Source: Gremmenia infestans
Lineage: Eukaryota; Ascomycota; Leotiomycetes; Helotiales; Hamatocanthoscyphaceae
Assembly: GCA_032629725.1 (NCBI GenBank)
Contig: JAFEVB010000029.1
Span: forward strand, 620,001 to 684,000
DNA: 64,000 nucleotides
Direction of reading: 5' to 3'
Shown here: positions 44,396 through 56,094 of the stretch, one piece after another
Layout: each line of letters begins with the position of its first letter
Position numbering within the stretch: the stretch's first letter is position 1
Notes under the pieces: generated by a model
The model's input: the letters and a program-made list of their open reading frames with translations, nothing else
Database searches by the model: none
Told to the model about the DNA's origin: nothing
Made by a program: the position numbers and the translations under genes

Positions 44396-46087
44396 CTCTG
44401 ACTGCACTAACAGCAACATCTTAACAGCAAAGACGCACTTTCACCTAGCCATAGAATCTTCCACGTTAAGCAGCAAACAGCAGAATGAAAGTAATCGGGG
44501 TTCAAAGGTTCCAAGGGCGTAGCCAAGGAAAGAAAGTGCAAGTGAACCACCGCTCATAAGATTTTTGCAGTGGCAATTCCTGTTGGCAGCTTCGCACGCA
44601 AGCTGTCACCCAGGATTTTATATACTATTTCAACACCTCCTCAACTACACATTGAACTCCACCCATAAAGCCAAATGCAGAAAAGAAGGCGACTAGCCTT
44701 AGATCAATCAAGGGCTAGTGTGATACCGAAGAATGAATAATGTATTTATATCGATGACCTGACTACAGAGGAGCTCGGGAACTTGAAACGCATTCTACAG
44801 CTAAAGTAGGAGAGGATGAGAATAATTGTCGTCGCCTTCGAGACCAGAAACGACCCAGCGGACATGATATCCCACCGGTCTCCGAGTTCTCGGTACTTAA
44901 GGGTATGAAATTGTGGATAGTAAGTAGAGGGAAATCCGCAACGAACGAAGTACATTATTTCATTGGCACCAACATATTTCTTAACAGCAACCGTAATAGC
45001 TCCCTCCGACCTCTTAAGGGGCTGTGGGTATGAGGGATATGGAGTAGAATCAACACACACCCGAGGAGGAGCATGAAGTTGGCATAACCGATTGACAGAT
45101 AACAGTCTGTCCAGTGATCTCCTGGATTGATGGTAATAGTGAGTTTGTCGAGTGACGAAAGATGATGGAAAGGTAGACTTTATAGCACTGTTCATTGCAT
45201 GCATTTTCAGCATGAAAAGTGGCCCTTACGTCATTGAAAGAAGAAGACCGTGAGGATCCGACATGTAATAATGTATTCTGTAAACATGCACACCAAAGAA
45301 AATAGCCAGCTTATTACTCCGTGGCATCTGACTATTTAACACCCCGCTCAGATCTATACTACACTTCATACGCAAAAACAAAACAACTTTCGGACGGAGA
45401 AATGTGCTTCTCGTAAGCACCTCCAAGCAGACACCAGAACAAGCAGTTTAACAGTTCAAGAGCTTGTATTCATGCTTATCAATTTCCACTTGAATATGAA
45501 GTGAATAGATAGTAAGTAAACACCAGAGAAGAACGACTGAACATATATCACAGATTGACAGCAAGATGTGTCTTGAACGTACTAAGATATCCATTCAAAC
45601 ATACGAGTTAATTAATTGCAGTTCAAGTTAGAAGGTTGAATAAGAGCGAGGAAGTGAGATCAGAAGCAAAGAAGTTTATTTGCTTGACTGACCGACTGAC
45701 TGACAGCCGTAGATTGAAAAATGGGCTTACGATATCAGATTGTATGAGCTGATTGACAGAAGATGTGTCGGTTGTATTGCTGACGCTGGCCAAGAAGTTC
45801 CAAGGGAGACTAAAGTCCTTGGTAACAGAGAAATCAGATATAGATCGCTTATAAGCTTTAAATAAAGGTAAGGGATAGAGTTTATATAGTTCTGCCTTGA
45901 GAAGGGGAAAGAGATCCGGACATGGAGGGGAGCTCTTGAAAATCGTGTATTGTACGAGATCTAGGGATATTCTGTCCCTGTAAAAGTCCTAACTCCAGGA
46001 CTGTATTTTATGATATATCTTTTGTCTTCCATGCATATTTGTAACCCCCAAACGCCATTAAAAAGCCACGCATCTATCATAAGGTAT
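44396..46087. other. Gene-free stretch before CYS3
   Basis: 1.7 kb without a supported gene. A 155-codon minus-strand frame (45213-44746) has no recognisable domain and no supporting splice sites. A short GACT array occurs near 45689-45703. The final part holds the CYS3 3' region. Confidence 0.4.
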
Positions 46088-47338
46088 CTAAGCATGTCCA
46101 TTCCCATTCGTTGCAAACCTATTCGTAATTTTTGACGCCACAACTGCCTTCTCCAACGCCTGCAGCACATCGGCCTTCAAATCCTCCGCATCTTCAATCC
46201 CACAGCTAACCCTCACCAGATCATCAAAGACGCCCACTGCCTCCCTCTGCTCCTTCGGAATTCCTGCATGTGTCATGCTACTTGGAACTTCGATCAAACT
46301 CTCAATCCCGCCTAAGCTTTCAGCGAGTGTGAAGAGGGAGGTGGTTTGGCAGAAGCGCTCCGCTGCTGCGTGGCCGCCTTTGATGCGGAAGGAGAGCATG
46401 CCGCCGCCCATGCCATTTCGGTGCTGCTTGAGAGCGATGGCACGGTGAGGATGAGAGCCTAAGCCAGGGTAATTGACTGAAATGACATGAGGAGAGCCTT
46501 CGAGGGCTTTGGCGACCGCTGTGGCGTTTGTAGTTGCTTCTCTTGCTCTTAGATGCAATGTCTTGAGTCCTCGGTGAGCCAGCCAGCTATCGAATGCGGA
46601 GGGAATTGCGCCAATTGCGTTTTGGAGGAAGCCTAGTCTCTCCTTCATAGCGTCCGAGTTGAATGCTGCGACACCCATAACTACGTCTGAGTGGCCGTTG
46701 ATGTACTTAGTGACCGAGTGTACGACGATATCCGCTCCAAGGTCGAGGGGGTTCTGGATGTACGGGCTGAGAAAGGTGTTGTCGACTACTACCATGATGC
46801 CATGTTCGTGTGCTTGTGATGCGACCGCTCTGATATCGACGAGACGAAGTGTAGGGTTTGAAGGGGTTTCGATCCAGACCAGCTTCGTCTCTGGTGTGAT
46901 GTGATCTCTGATATCAACCTCGATCTCCGGGGTAAACGTAACCTTGACACCATGCGCCTTTGCGACCTGGGTGAAATATCTGTGGGTTCCTCCGTAAACG
47001 TCGCTAACACTAACGACATGACTTCCAGCGGCCAAGCTTTGTAGAATGATGGCTGTAGTTGCTGATCCCGAAGCAAATGCCAAGGCGTACTTTGCATGCT
47101 CGAGCGCTGCGACAGCTTTCTCGAAATTTTCGCGATTGGGGTTGGAAGATCGACTATACTCGTACTGGCCGACAGGTTTGCCTACCGCAGTCTGCGCAAA
47201 AGTTGTGCTGAGGGAGATGGGCTCGATGACTGCGCCAGTGGTGGGATCGTGAGGGGAACCTGCATGTACAGCCAGGGTACCGAATCTGTGGACTGGAGAT
47301 GGAGCCCGTGGAGGAGTCTCAATTGGGTGGTCTGCCAT
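46088..47338 (-). CDS. CYS3: Cystathionine gamma-lyase
   Basis: A pyridoxal-phosphate enzyme that splits cystathionine to cysteine, 2-oxobutyrate and ammonia in reverse transsulfuration. A single exon encodes 416 residues. The Cys/Met-metabolism fold is complete: YSRSSNPNRE near residue 61, GSATTA at 91, the cofactor aspartate in VVVDNTF (D186) and the Schiff-base lysine K211 in HSVTKYINGHSDVV. The glycine-rich GMGGGMLSFR block and SLGGIESLIE are also typical. Gamma-lyase is preferred over gamma-synthase or beta-lyase by overall sequence feel; the three are related, so biochemical proof would be needed. Divergent from a Zn2Cys6 regulator gene. Confidence 0.9.
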   Translation of the reverse strand: MADHPIETPPRAPSPVHRFGTLAVHAGSPHDPTTGAVIEPISLSTTFAQTAVGKPVGQYEYSRSSNPNRENFEKAVAALEHAKYALAFASGSATTAIILQSLAAGSHVVSVSDVYGGTHRYFTQVAKAHGVKVTFTPEIEVDIRDHITPETKLVWIETPSNPTLRLVDIRAVASQAHEHGIMVVVDNTFLSPYIQNPLDLGADIVVHSVTKYINGHSDVVMGVAAFNSDAMKERLGFLQNAIGAIPSAFDSWLAHRGLKTLHLRAREATTNATAVAKALEGSPHVISVNYPGLGSHPHRAIALKQHRNGMGGGMLSFRIKGGHAAAERFCQTTSLFTLAESLGGIESLIEVPSSMTHAGIPKEQREAVGVFDDLVRVSCGIEDAEDLKADVLQALEKAVVASKITNRFATNGNGHA

Positions 47339-47802
47339 CCTGTGTTGTGGTGTTGTGTTTTGGAGGGGTGGCGGGGCGGGGTTGAGATTTTTATTTTTCG
47401 TGTAACGAAATGTCGAATTCTAGATTTGCTGGATAGGAGGGAAGGAAGTTCTTTTCGTTGACTGGCACAACAAAGAGAAGTACCTGTTTTGGAGTATGCG
47501 ATGGAGAAACAAAGGAGAAGAGACAATTGAGTGAATATCACTCCTCTTATGGAAGGTACGGAGTGAAGTACGGAGGTACAAGTTTGACTTTCTCACGTTC
47601 GCGGTGATGCTTGCTAATCTAATGGAATGGATTCAGCCCAGCCAGCCCAGCCAGCAGCCCAACCCAACCCAGCTACCGGAGCCTAACTCCATTGAGCGGA
47701 TAGAAACTTGCACCCCGCCCAGCAGCTTATCATGCAAACCCCCCAGGATTAGTCATCTTGCTTCTAGCTGAGCAAAAAAGAGAAAGAAATGAGTAGAAAG
47801 AA

Positions 47803-47850
47803 GAGGACAAGAAAAGGACAAGAAAAGGACAAGGAAAGGACAAGGAAAGG
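47803..47850. repeat. 11-bp purine tandem repeat
   Basis: About four units of a GGACAAGAAAA-type repeat, with later units changing AAAA to GAAA. One strand is almost pure purine. Confidence 0.7.
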
Positions 47851-48209
47851 AGCGTTATTTGTCAGCTACTACTTGACAAAATAACAAAGTTGGAAATTAG
47901 ATTTGATCTGGGACGGAGGTATTCTGGTACCTTGCAGCCGCAAAACAAAAAAGATATGCAAATTGCTATCACCTGCATCAATCAGCATCGTATGAGAAAG
48001 GACGGCCCGGAATCTATTGTCCCCCGCCTTCCGTCTAGTAGTACTTCATAGCCGTGCATAGATGCTGGGTCGGCATCAAAACCAACGTCACAGCACTGAA
48101 CATACCGTATTTTACTTTAACACCAAGTATGCTGCTTTCTTTTTTCCATCAACACGTCTCACAATGCCCAAGACCTCCACTGCACGAGTCTGTCCTACCC
48201 GTACTCCAT

Positions 48210-48290
48210 AGACATACATAGACACAGGCATAGACACAGGCACAGGCACAGACACAGACAAAAAGACAAACACAGTCACACACACACAGA
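48210..48290. repeat. CA-rich imperfect repeat ahead of start codon
   Basis: An 80-base tract of GACACAGGCA/GACACA units ending in a CA run, directly in front of the ATG at 48292. It must lie in the promoter or the 5' leader of the regulator gene. Confidence 0.75.
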
Positions 48291-48291
48291 G

Positions 48292-49701
48292 ATGCCGCCT
48301 CGGAGATCGCATAAAAAATCCAAAGCCGGCTGTCAGCGGTGTAAAGTCCGAAAAATAAAGGCATGATTGATGCAAATCCCGCAACTGAAGCCTCATTAAC
48401 AAGTAAAATAGTGCGATGAAGTGCACCCTATATGCGGGAACTGCTCAAAGCATGGTGTCTCCTGTGATTTTGAGGGAGGTTCGTCAAGTCCTGTTACTCC
48501 CGGAGGCAGCTCCCCCTCAATACAAAAGAGCACTACTAGTACATCTGGCTCTTTTGGGAACAACACTCCTGCCTCTCCTTCTTCCCCAGGATCCGGTTCT
48601 GCTCTTACCGCCTTCTATCAAACACCCAGGGACCTCGTAAGAACGAATACCAATCCCGCAGCCTCGCGCCTGCTCGAGCTTAGGCTTATGCACCACTTTA
48701 CTGCAAAGACCTACATGACCTTTTCGGAGATGGAAGCCGCTCGACATGCATGGCAAGTCGAAATACCACAGATATCATATGATGCACAATATCTTATGGA
48801 TGCTATTCTAGCCGTTTCCGCTCTTCATCTCCGCGCTCAAAACCCCAACGACCAAGTCCTGATCCGAGCCTCACATCGCTATATGGCCTCATCAATCGCC
48901 CAGTACTCCTCTCTTCTTAATGGCGGAGTGTCCGAACTCAATTCGGAAGCCCTTTTTTCTACATCGGCCCTCATAGCCCTCCAGACATCGGCATCACGAA
49001 GATTCGAGGATTTCCAGGGAGAGGGAGGATATACTATACCACTTGCGTGGTTCCATTCCTTTCAAGGCGTCAAGACAGTAGTTATGGCCAGCTGGCAGTG
49101 GCTGAGGCAGAGCAGCCGGGTTTCTCCTATTATCAATGGGCAGCCAGCCCTCTATTTAGACCTTGATCCTTACCGGAAGCTGTTCTTTGCGCCACTCCTG
49201 GAAGGCGTCGATCAGCAGATCGAAGGCTTGCCAAGCCAATTAGCCGAAGAAACCAGACAAGCATACGAACACTCAGTTGCGTTTCTGAACTGGTCGCATT
49301 TGAAACCAACACGCGCCAGAATCCTAGGTTTTGCTGCTACAGTGTCGCGCAGATTTGTGGAATTATTCTCACAGCATGATCCGCGTGCCCTTTTGATTGT
49401 CAGTTGCTTCTTTGCTCAAATGAGAGCGGCAGACAACGTCTGGTGGCTCGAGGGTATGGCGAAGCGGGAAGTCAACGGAATACGCACTCTATTGCCTCCG
49501 GCGTGGTGGCCAATGATGGAATGGTCTTTGCGAGTTGCCAACCATGAAGGTCCCGTAACTGACGAGATTTGGGGCACCCGCGTAACTGGAATAAGGATTG
49601 AAGAAGAGAATCATGTCGCTAGGGACGCTACGGTCAGCAGTCATATAGACATTTTGGCTTCCATTCTAAAGACTTATGCGCCTCCGGGGCCACCGGATTG
49701 A
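48292..49701 (+). CDS. Zn2Cys6 transcription factor, Upc2-like
   Basis: A fungal binuclear zinc cluster regulator. Exons 48292..48360 and 48412..49701 join in frame to 452 residues. The cluster begins AGCQRCKVRKIK and, after the intron, continues CDEVHPICGNCSKHGVSC, giving the C-x2-C-x6-C-x5-C-x2-C-x6-C pattern. The basic start (PPRRSHKKSKAGC) and the C-terminal layout, with YLMDAILAVSALHL and FLNWSHLKPTRARI, are like sterol uptake control (Upc2) relatives of the Fungal_trans_2 type. The 51-nt intron starts with GC, not GT; the zinc cluster is only complete with that splice. The intron position inside the cluster is common in this family. Target genes are unknown; the divergent CYS3 need not be one. 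Confidence 0.9.
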
Positions 49702-52700
49702 AAGCGGAAGAGGATGCGGTGCATATCTGAAAGAGTCCCAAGAGTGGCAGGCACCCTCGAGATGATTCAAGGAAGCGTCAGGCTTCAGTGCGCTAGGAGA
49801 GTGGCACAACAAAAGGGTGTACGCACAGGCAAAAGCCCATTGGAGAATCTCATTTGAGAATTTTCGTACGAGATCAGATCCCACAACAACTATATATACC
49901 CTGGCGAAGAGGAACAAAACTTATGAGATAGTAATGTCATGTACAAATAATATTTAATTAGATAATTTCCACACATTTAGATGATTGCTTTCGATCTTCT
50001 GAGGATTTCCTTATCTCATCCCATTGCTTTATTCAGCCAATGATTTCTTGCATATTCCATCTCGCTCAAAACACCTCGAACACTTTGTTGTTCCAAGAGG
50101 CCAATCAGTACCACACCTCACATTCCAATCTCCCTGTTCAATTATTCGGTTAATTGCACATCGAGACCCAGCCCAGCTATGAAAATGTCTCAAATCACAT
50201 ATATACAAACGTGACTAAACCACCTTCCTTACCTTGCTCAATGCTCAAGTAAGTACGTTCAGTGCGTACTTATATCTCTCATCATCTTCATCATCTTCAT
50301 CATCTTCATCATCTTCATCATCTTCATCATCTTCATCATCTTCATCATCTTCATCATCTTCATCATCGTCATATCAAATCCCCAAGATCAAACATTCCAA
50401 ACGCAACCTCAATCTTAAACTTAGACTACAATCAATTACGGTTTGCTAGCATATCGGTACCAGCTAAGGCTATCAAATCAAATCAAAGTAAAGCTATACA
50501 CTTTCCCCAGGACCCCATCTCATCTCCCCACTTCCCGAATTTTTCTCCTCTAAAAGTACCACGAGAAGATCTTTCCCCATACTACAACAAACAGCCCTTC
50601 CGGCTCGTGGACGTTGATAGAGCGTGAGCGGGCGAGCAAGGAGGTATTGATCGCAGCAGGGTTCTTGGATTTTCTTCGCGGATTGATGGGTGGGGAGCCT
50701 TAGCAGAGGTGAAGTTATAGCGGGTCTTAGGAATATCTGATCTGATGATAGGCATATAATGCCAGGATGGAGATGAAGATGGAGGTGGAGGTGGGTGGGG
50801 AGAGCGGGAATGGGATTAGAGGATAGGAGCCTTGAGATGAAATAAATGCATTGTTTTGGGGAATTGTAGTTGCAATTATACACTAGCCATTTATGGACTC
50901 GATATATATAAAATAATGGTATAACTGACTTTTCTTTGCTTGCTTTTCTGTGTTTCAGGTTAACAGCGTCACAATCCAGCACCGGTAGTTTTCACTTGAG
51001 GTTTGAGGTTGGAGAATAATTCAATCATTTGTCGCCTGATTATGACGAAATGATGCGAGTTGCGTCCATTAATGGTGATATTGTTTTTGTGCTGCAGGGT
51101 CAGGCTGCTGAAGAAAAGGGTGTATGGCTGGGTTCTGTCCAGTTTAAGCTTCCTGGCCGGGAACAGTGTCACTTTAGAATCCGAGAAACGCTAATATGAT
51201 TATTGGATTTGGGTAAGACTGGTTCCTAAACGCAAGGATAATTGGCTTTGAGAAACGAAACGACATGCTCGTCGCTGAAGAAAGGTTTTAAGGGATAGAA
51301 AACGCGCTAAGAGATGAGAGTTTGCTGGCTGGTCTTCAACCCAAACTTTTTTTCTGTCATCAGAGACCGGCAGAGCTAACAGTAATGCCAGCCCCCAGCT
51401 CAAGAGTACCGGCTTCTGACTTTGCGGCTTTTTCTGTTCCGGTCGTATATCGGCGTGAGATTATAAGAAATAAGTTGAGCGAAAATACGACGTATTTCAA
51501 ATCTGTGGATTTCGAATTCGTTTCGAATTCTGCGGCCTACGAGACCTTCGATATAATTTAAGTCGACGCATTTCTGAATCCCGTCACTGACTTCTCGGGG
51601 AAAGCTGCGGCACTCGTGAGTTTTATAGGAAATAGATGTGCAACTTGGAAGGAATCGCCACTGCTGAAGAGGAGTAGAGCGGAGAATGATTACTAGTCTG
51701 ATCCAAAGGGTGATTGTACGAATATAAAGAACAATTGGGAGCTTGACAAATGATAACAGATCTGTGTACGATCCCCCTTTTCACTGCATTCCCCGATGCG
51801 ATCGACGTTCGAGGCGAGGCCTCTATCCGCTTGGTACAGTACTGTACGTACTTGTCCCTGTGCACATGTCGCACAAGATAAACTGAAGATCAGTACTCTA
51901 CTAATCTTGCAATCGGTGCCTGGGTGCTTAGTTCGCAGGCAGGACATCTCGGGAGTCGAAACTACCTAGTAAATGTCGTTATCTTCTACTGTAGGCAGCG
52001 CTAAGCACGGATATGCTGCTGAAATTCAAGTATCATATATGGGGAAGCAACGCATTAGCGAAGTCGCGTCGAGTTGAGCTAAATTCTTACCGTCAACGAA
52101 ACCACGCCATTATTCCAGAATTGAGTTTGCTAGGACGTCAATCCGAACATTTCCAATTCATGTACTATACTATAGCGCATCAAAGTACAGTATGCCCGTA
52201 CAGTATCTTCATTCTAGATCCGACTATACCGGTTGCCACTTGCCAGTAAGTAACGGCTTGACACGCGCTGACCATGCTTGCGGCAGCGGGATGGCACTAC
52301 ACGTCTGAGCAGCAGATTATTGGCTTCTTTAGGCTCACCAAGATGCATTCTGCCGTACATTACAGTACATGACGTGTTGGATTGCTACTTGGCAAGTCTG
52401 CCGCTAAGATCGCCCAGTAGTAACAGAACCAACAGGCCTTGAAAGCAAAGGATCGAGCAGAGCAACAACTGTGCATATGTTTCGAAGAAGGCAGAAACGC
52501 AGCCATAACGTGGTGATAATATACTCAAGCGATGAGGCCTATGGGGCATGGTCTTTAATAGTAAGTGCATTTATACGCCGTATGCTAGACGGTAAATGTA
52601 ATAAATTACGGGCTAGCTACCTAGGTAGGCTCTGCCGTTCCGTTCCGTGTTGTATTGGCGATTTGAGGTCGTAGTCGTATTTCTACTTGAGTTTCGCTGG

Positions 52701-53869
52701 TTTGGTAGGCCTAGCCTAGTTCATGAAGCAATAGTTCTTCGGAGATATGCATGCTCACATTTGAGTCTTGCGCCCTCTTCCGAGTACTTTATGGAGTAGG
52801 GAATAATTATTGTATAAGGGGTTCACGCCAAGAATTGGTTGGACGGGCTACATGTCGCATTTGCGGCTGGTTGCCGAGACTATCTCATGAGGGCTATCTG
52901 TGATTGATGCTCAAGACGCAGGGGCGGTTGGATGAACGGTTACGAGTACACAGACCTGGTAAAAGCGGGATATCGAAATAGAAGTGAGCGCTTGACAAGT
53001 TGACTTGGGCATACGGTGCGGATGCTATCATGCCAAATGCTAGACCTGGCCCTGGAATCCCAGAATCCCAGGGAGCTGGAGAACTATTGTTACAGTAAAG
53101 ATTTCATTTTAAACTGCTCACAATGTTTAGGTTATCAGAAAGAAGCCGTAAATTTGTTCTATGCACTTCATATGGACATGGGGTCGACCTATTAGCGAAC
53201 AACAGAAAAAAAGTGCCCTTGCAGATAAACCCTGTTGCTGACCCAAAGCAGTCCAGTAGCTGGCGATCCTCACCAAAAAGAAGCTCGACTACCCCTTCTT
53301 AAGGGAAGACGGGAGAGGGCGTCTCCAAGGGACTGTACGGAGGATGCTGTGCCCAGCAAGACCCCGAAGACGCGGCTCCTTACTGGTAGTAAAAATGAAT
53401 GCCATCGCGAACACAGCCCTCATTGGAGCAAATCTACGCGTCTACACCAACGACTCGTGCCTCATCACACTGCATTTTGTGTCTTCTGACAACCGAATGG
53501 CCAGCATGGCAAAATACACTTTGTCTCTTACTTCTCGACACTTCCAAGGCAACCAATGGCCTTGAGCACTTCCTTGAAGGAAGCACCGGCGCCAACGTGT
53601 TCTTGACGTTTTTGCCAAATTTGTCTAGCGGTTCGCAACAGTGCCTGTCAGATTCACACTGTACGAAGTACCCCTGAAGTCCGTACTCTGTCGGTACCCT
53701 TGCCCCGGTCAATAATAATAGGCGAATTGATGCTCCCATACCTATACATATCAACAAAAGTACCTCCTGCGCGGGAGCACATTGCATTGCATGAATTTCA
53801 CGAAAGCTGCGTTCCTACGACTTATTACGGCAACAACAACCCTCCGTACCCCTCTTCTCCGACGCAGTC
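49702..53869. other. Long gene-poor gap
   Basis: 4.2 kb, the longest gap in the window. Many short frames exist on both strands (for example 50494-50982 and 53434-53787 minus; 53235-53677 plus) but none gives a recognisable protein or a convincing exon chain. The only clear structure is a period-9 repeat. Base composition is ordinary, without the extreme AT of the RIP-like islands. Confidence 0.4.
50279..50367. repeat. Period-9 TCATCATCT minisatellite
   Basis: About ten near-perfect tandem units of nine bases. Because nine is a multiple of three, it opens long poly-Ser and poly-Leu-His frames on the plus strand that are not evidence of a gene. Confidence 0.92.
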
Positions 53870-56094
53870 ATGGCGCCAATGCGCCCATCAGGACGTGGCA
53901 GACTTGAAGGCCTTCCTTCATTAGATCCTATCTATACATCATCAGTATCCCTCTCTAGCTCATCCTCGGATCCCAACTCGACCGTCCTCACCCCTCGAAC
54001 TCTTTACGCCCAGACATTCGACCGACCCAGCTCTTCCCGCAGTTTACCATCTACACAATACAGGAAGAATATGAAGGAATTCACTGGCTTCGAGACCACA
54101 GAGGCCGAATTCGACGCTTTACCGCTTGCTGTACGAAGAAAGGTATGGTATACAATATTCTTAACCGGGTGCGGTAATGGATGGGAAGCTGGGGAGAAAG
54201 TAGTCAGAACTATCATGCTTGAGAGAGTGTCTGTAAGAACTGTAGACCTACTACAGGTCTACACGCTCAATAACCTCATTTGAGCTAGGTGGTGTGATTA
54301 TTGATGCCCCGGACTTTCCCATCTTCCCCCTAATTTTGGTCGACGTTCTACTCTTCCTCGAATTTCGGCACTAGTGCGGGAGTTACCATTAGTCCTCCCA
54401 AGTCATCACTGGCCTGAGCTATTCGATACGCCGTTAAAGATGCTACACCCAAAGTTGCAAAATAGCGGTGTATTGATCTCACACGCCCAAAGCGCGATGC
54501 AGCTTGTCTGCGCCATCACCTGCAAGCCGCGATAGCTTCAGACAGCCTTCCTCATTTTAATTTTGCCTTGGCTACACTGAAACTGACACTCCTTCTCCGT
54601 TAGTACTTTTCAACATTAGAGCGATTGAGATTCGCACAGAACAGCAGAACCAACGCACTTAATGAGCTACCTGTACAACGAACCCGAAAGGGCTCGATAG
54701 CAGATCGTCGAGGCTTGAATACCCCTATGATTTCACCTCCACGGAAACCTTCTGGACGACTACGAAAGCCCGCAAAGCAACATTCGGTCACCAGTAGTGA
54801 GGCCTCGTGGTTCTTAACTCTACCGGACAAGATCAAAAAGCAACAATTCACGCGGGAGGAACAGGTCGTATTGGCTGGACGTTTAAGGGAGAGCGTGATT
54901 CTCGATGCGGCGGACGAGTCAGTGTATAAAGCTAAACAACGTCAACTCAATCGAAGTTTGACGGTACCTACGGCTTCTACTACTCCTACAACACCTATAA
55001 CCCCGAGGAGCAGTGGCTCGAGTCGACGTAGCCAGGACACAAAAAGCAGTATGGCCGCTGCCATGTTTGAGAGCTTTCGATGGATGGATGAGGAAAGTGA
55101 TCTGGATCTGCGCTTAGTACTGGATGATTACCATGCCAACCTAGACGGATTTAACTGTCCTAGTCCGACAAGTGCCAGGAGACCCTCCTTTCGCAGACAA
55201 ATGTCAATCTCCAAAAAACCTTTTGGGAAGAGCCCCCTTCCGTCACTACAACACCACAGTCCTCGCCCTCCCCCTCAAAGCAGTCACAGCAGTCACAATC
55301 GACAACAATCTCGAGCACTCTCCCTTATACAACCGAAACATGTTACACAAAGCTCGGTATCGTCGATAGATCCCAACGCAAAACATTATCAAGACCCCGA
55401 AGCACGGTTGAAGCTACGAGTATACCTGGCCTCGCCGCAGAAGTTTGACGAGGCAATCGAGTTTGGATTTCCTGCGTTGGATGGGACAGACAAGGAGAAC
55501 AATCCCCCGAGACGAATGTCGAAGGAACAAGCATTGAAGGGACGGTCATCGAAGGACGCAGCTGGTTTTAAAAGCTCATTTGCTACAGACGGTGGCATCT
55601 CATTTCTGGATGATACAGCGTCCCTATTCGACGACGACGTTTCAATGCCCGACCTCGACTCACCGATTACACCTCAAGGTCCCGATATTGCCTGCCCACC
55701 TCCACCAAGAACTTCGACTTCTGCATATGCATACAGTGGTGCTAAAAGCAGCAAGACCTCGGCCGATTACTCCCACCTTGGTATCACGAAGCCTACGGTG
55801 GTGAAACCGCAGGATGGCTACACACAGACAATGGCAGGGAGCAGAGAGATGACAATGAGGATGACATTGACGCGGCCGGATTTACGGGCAGATGAGACAA
55901 CGCTATATGGATGGCAAATGGCGAAGGCCCCTCTCAAGGAAGCGGATCTGCCGATGGAAGATGATATGGATGAGAAGTTGGAAAGCAGGGGTCCATTTGG
56001 GGGCCCCGATGGGTGGGGCCCCTCAGAGAAGGAGGACGGAGTCGTCAAAAGATTTTGGAACAGGGTGAAGAGCTCTCAAAGGAAAGCGACTTAG
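53870..56094 (+). CDS. Uncharacterised protein with KEN box
   Basis: I do not recognise this protein by name. Exons 53870..54142 and 54604..56094 join in frame to 587 residues; the joint restores a plausible helix (LPLAVRRK then YFSTLERLRFAQNS). The intron is 461 nt, far longer than others here, with a GTATGG donor. Most of the chain is Ser/Pro/Thr/Arg-rich and disordered, with many SP and TP sites. A short ordered block, SWFLTLPDKIKKQQFTREEQ, precedes it, and MFESFRWMDEESDLDLRL looks helical. A KEN motif at 388-390 (TDKENNPP) is a classic APC/C destruction signal. I infer, without proof, a cell-cycle-regulated protein. Conserved orthologues in other filamentous fungi are likely. Confidence 0.72.

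Larger units (their letters stand above)
47339..48291. promoter_or_regulatory. Divergent region, CYS3 / Zn2Cys6 gene
   Basis: About 950 bases between divergent start codons. It holds several simple repeats: CCAGCCCAGC units near 47640, an 11-bp purine repeat and a CA-rich tract next to the regulator's ATG. I did not find a clear sulfur-regulator site. Confidence 0.45.

Noticed and set aside
44746..45213. 155-codon minus-strand frame in the variable pocket
   Set aside because: No domain, mixed codon use and no supporting exons.
50234..50627. Frames coding for long poly-Ser and Leu-His repeats
   Set aside because: Produced wholly by the period-9 DNA repeat; no conserved sequence on either side.
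53434..53787. 117-codon minus-strand frame in the large gap
   Set aside because: Overlaps other open frames of equal length on the plus strand; no recognisable protein.
54295..54420. Possible box C/D snoRNA in the long intron
   Set aside because: The C box is imperfect (TGATGC) and no guide or terminal stem is clear.
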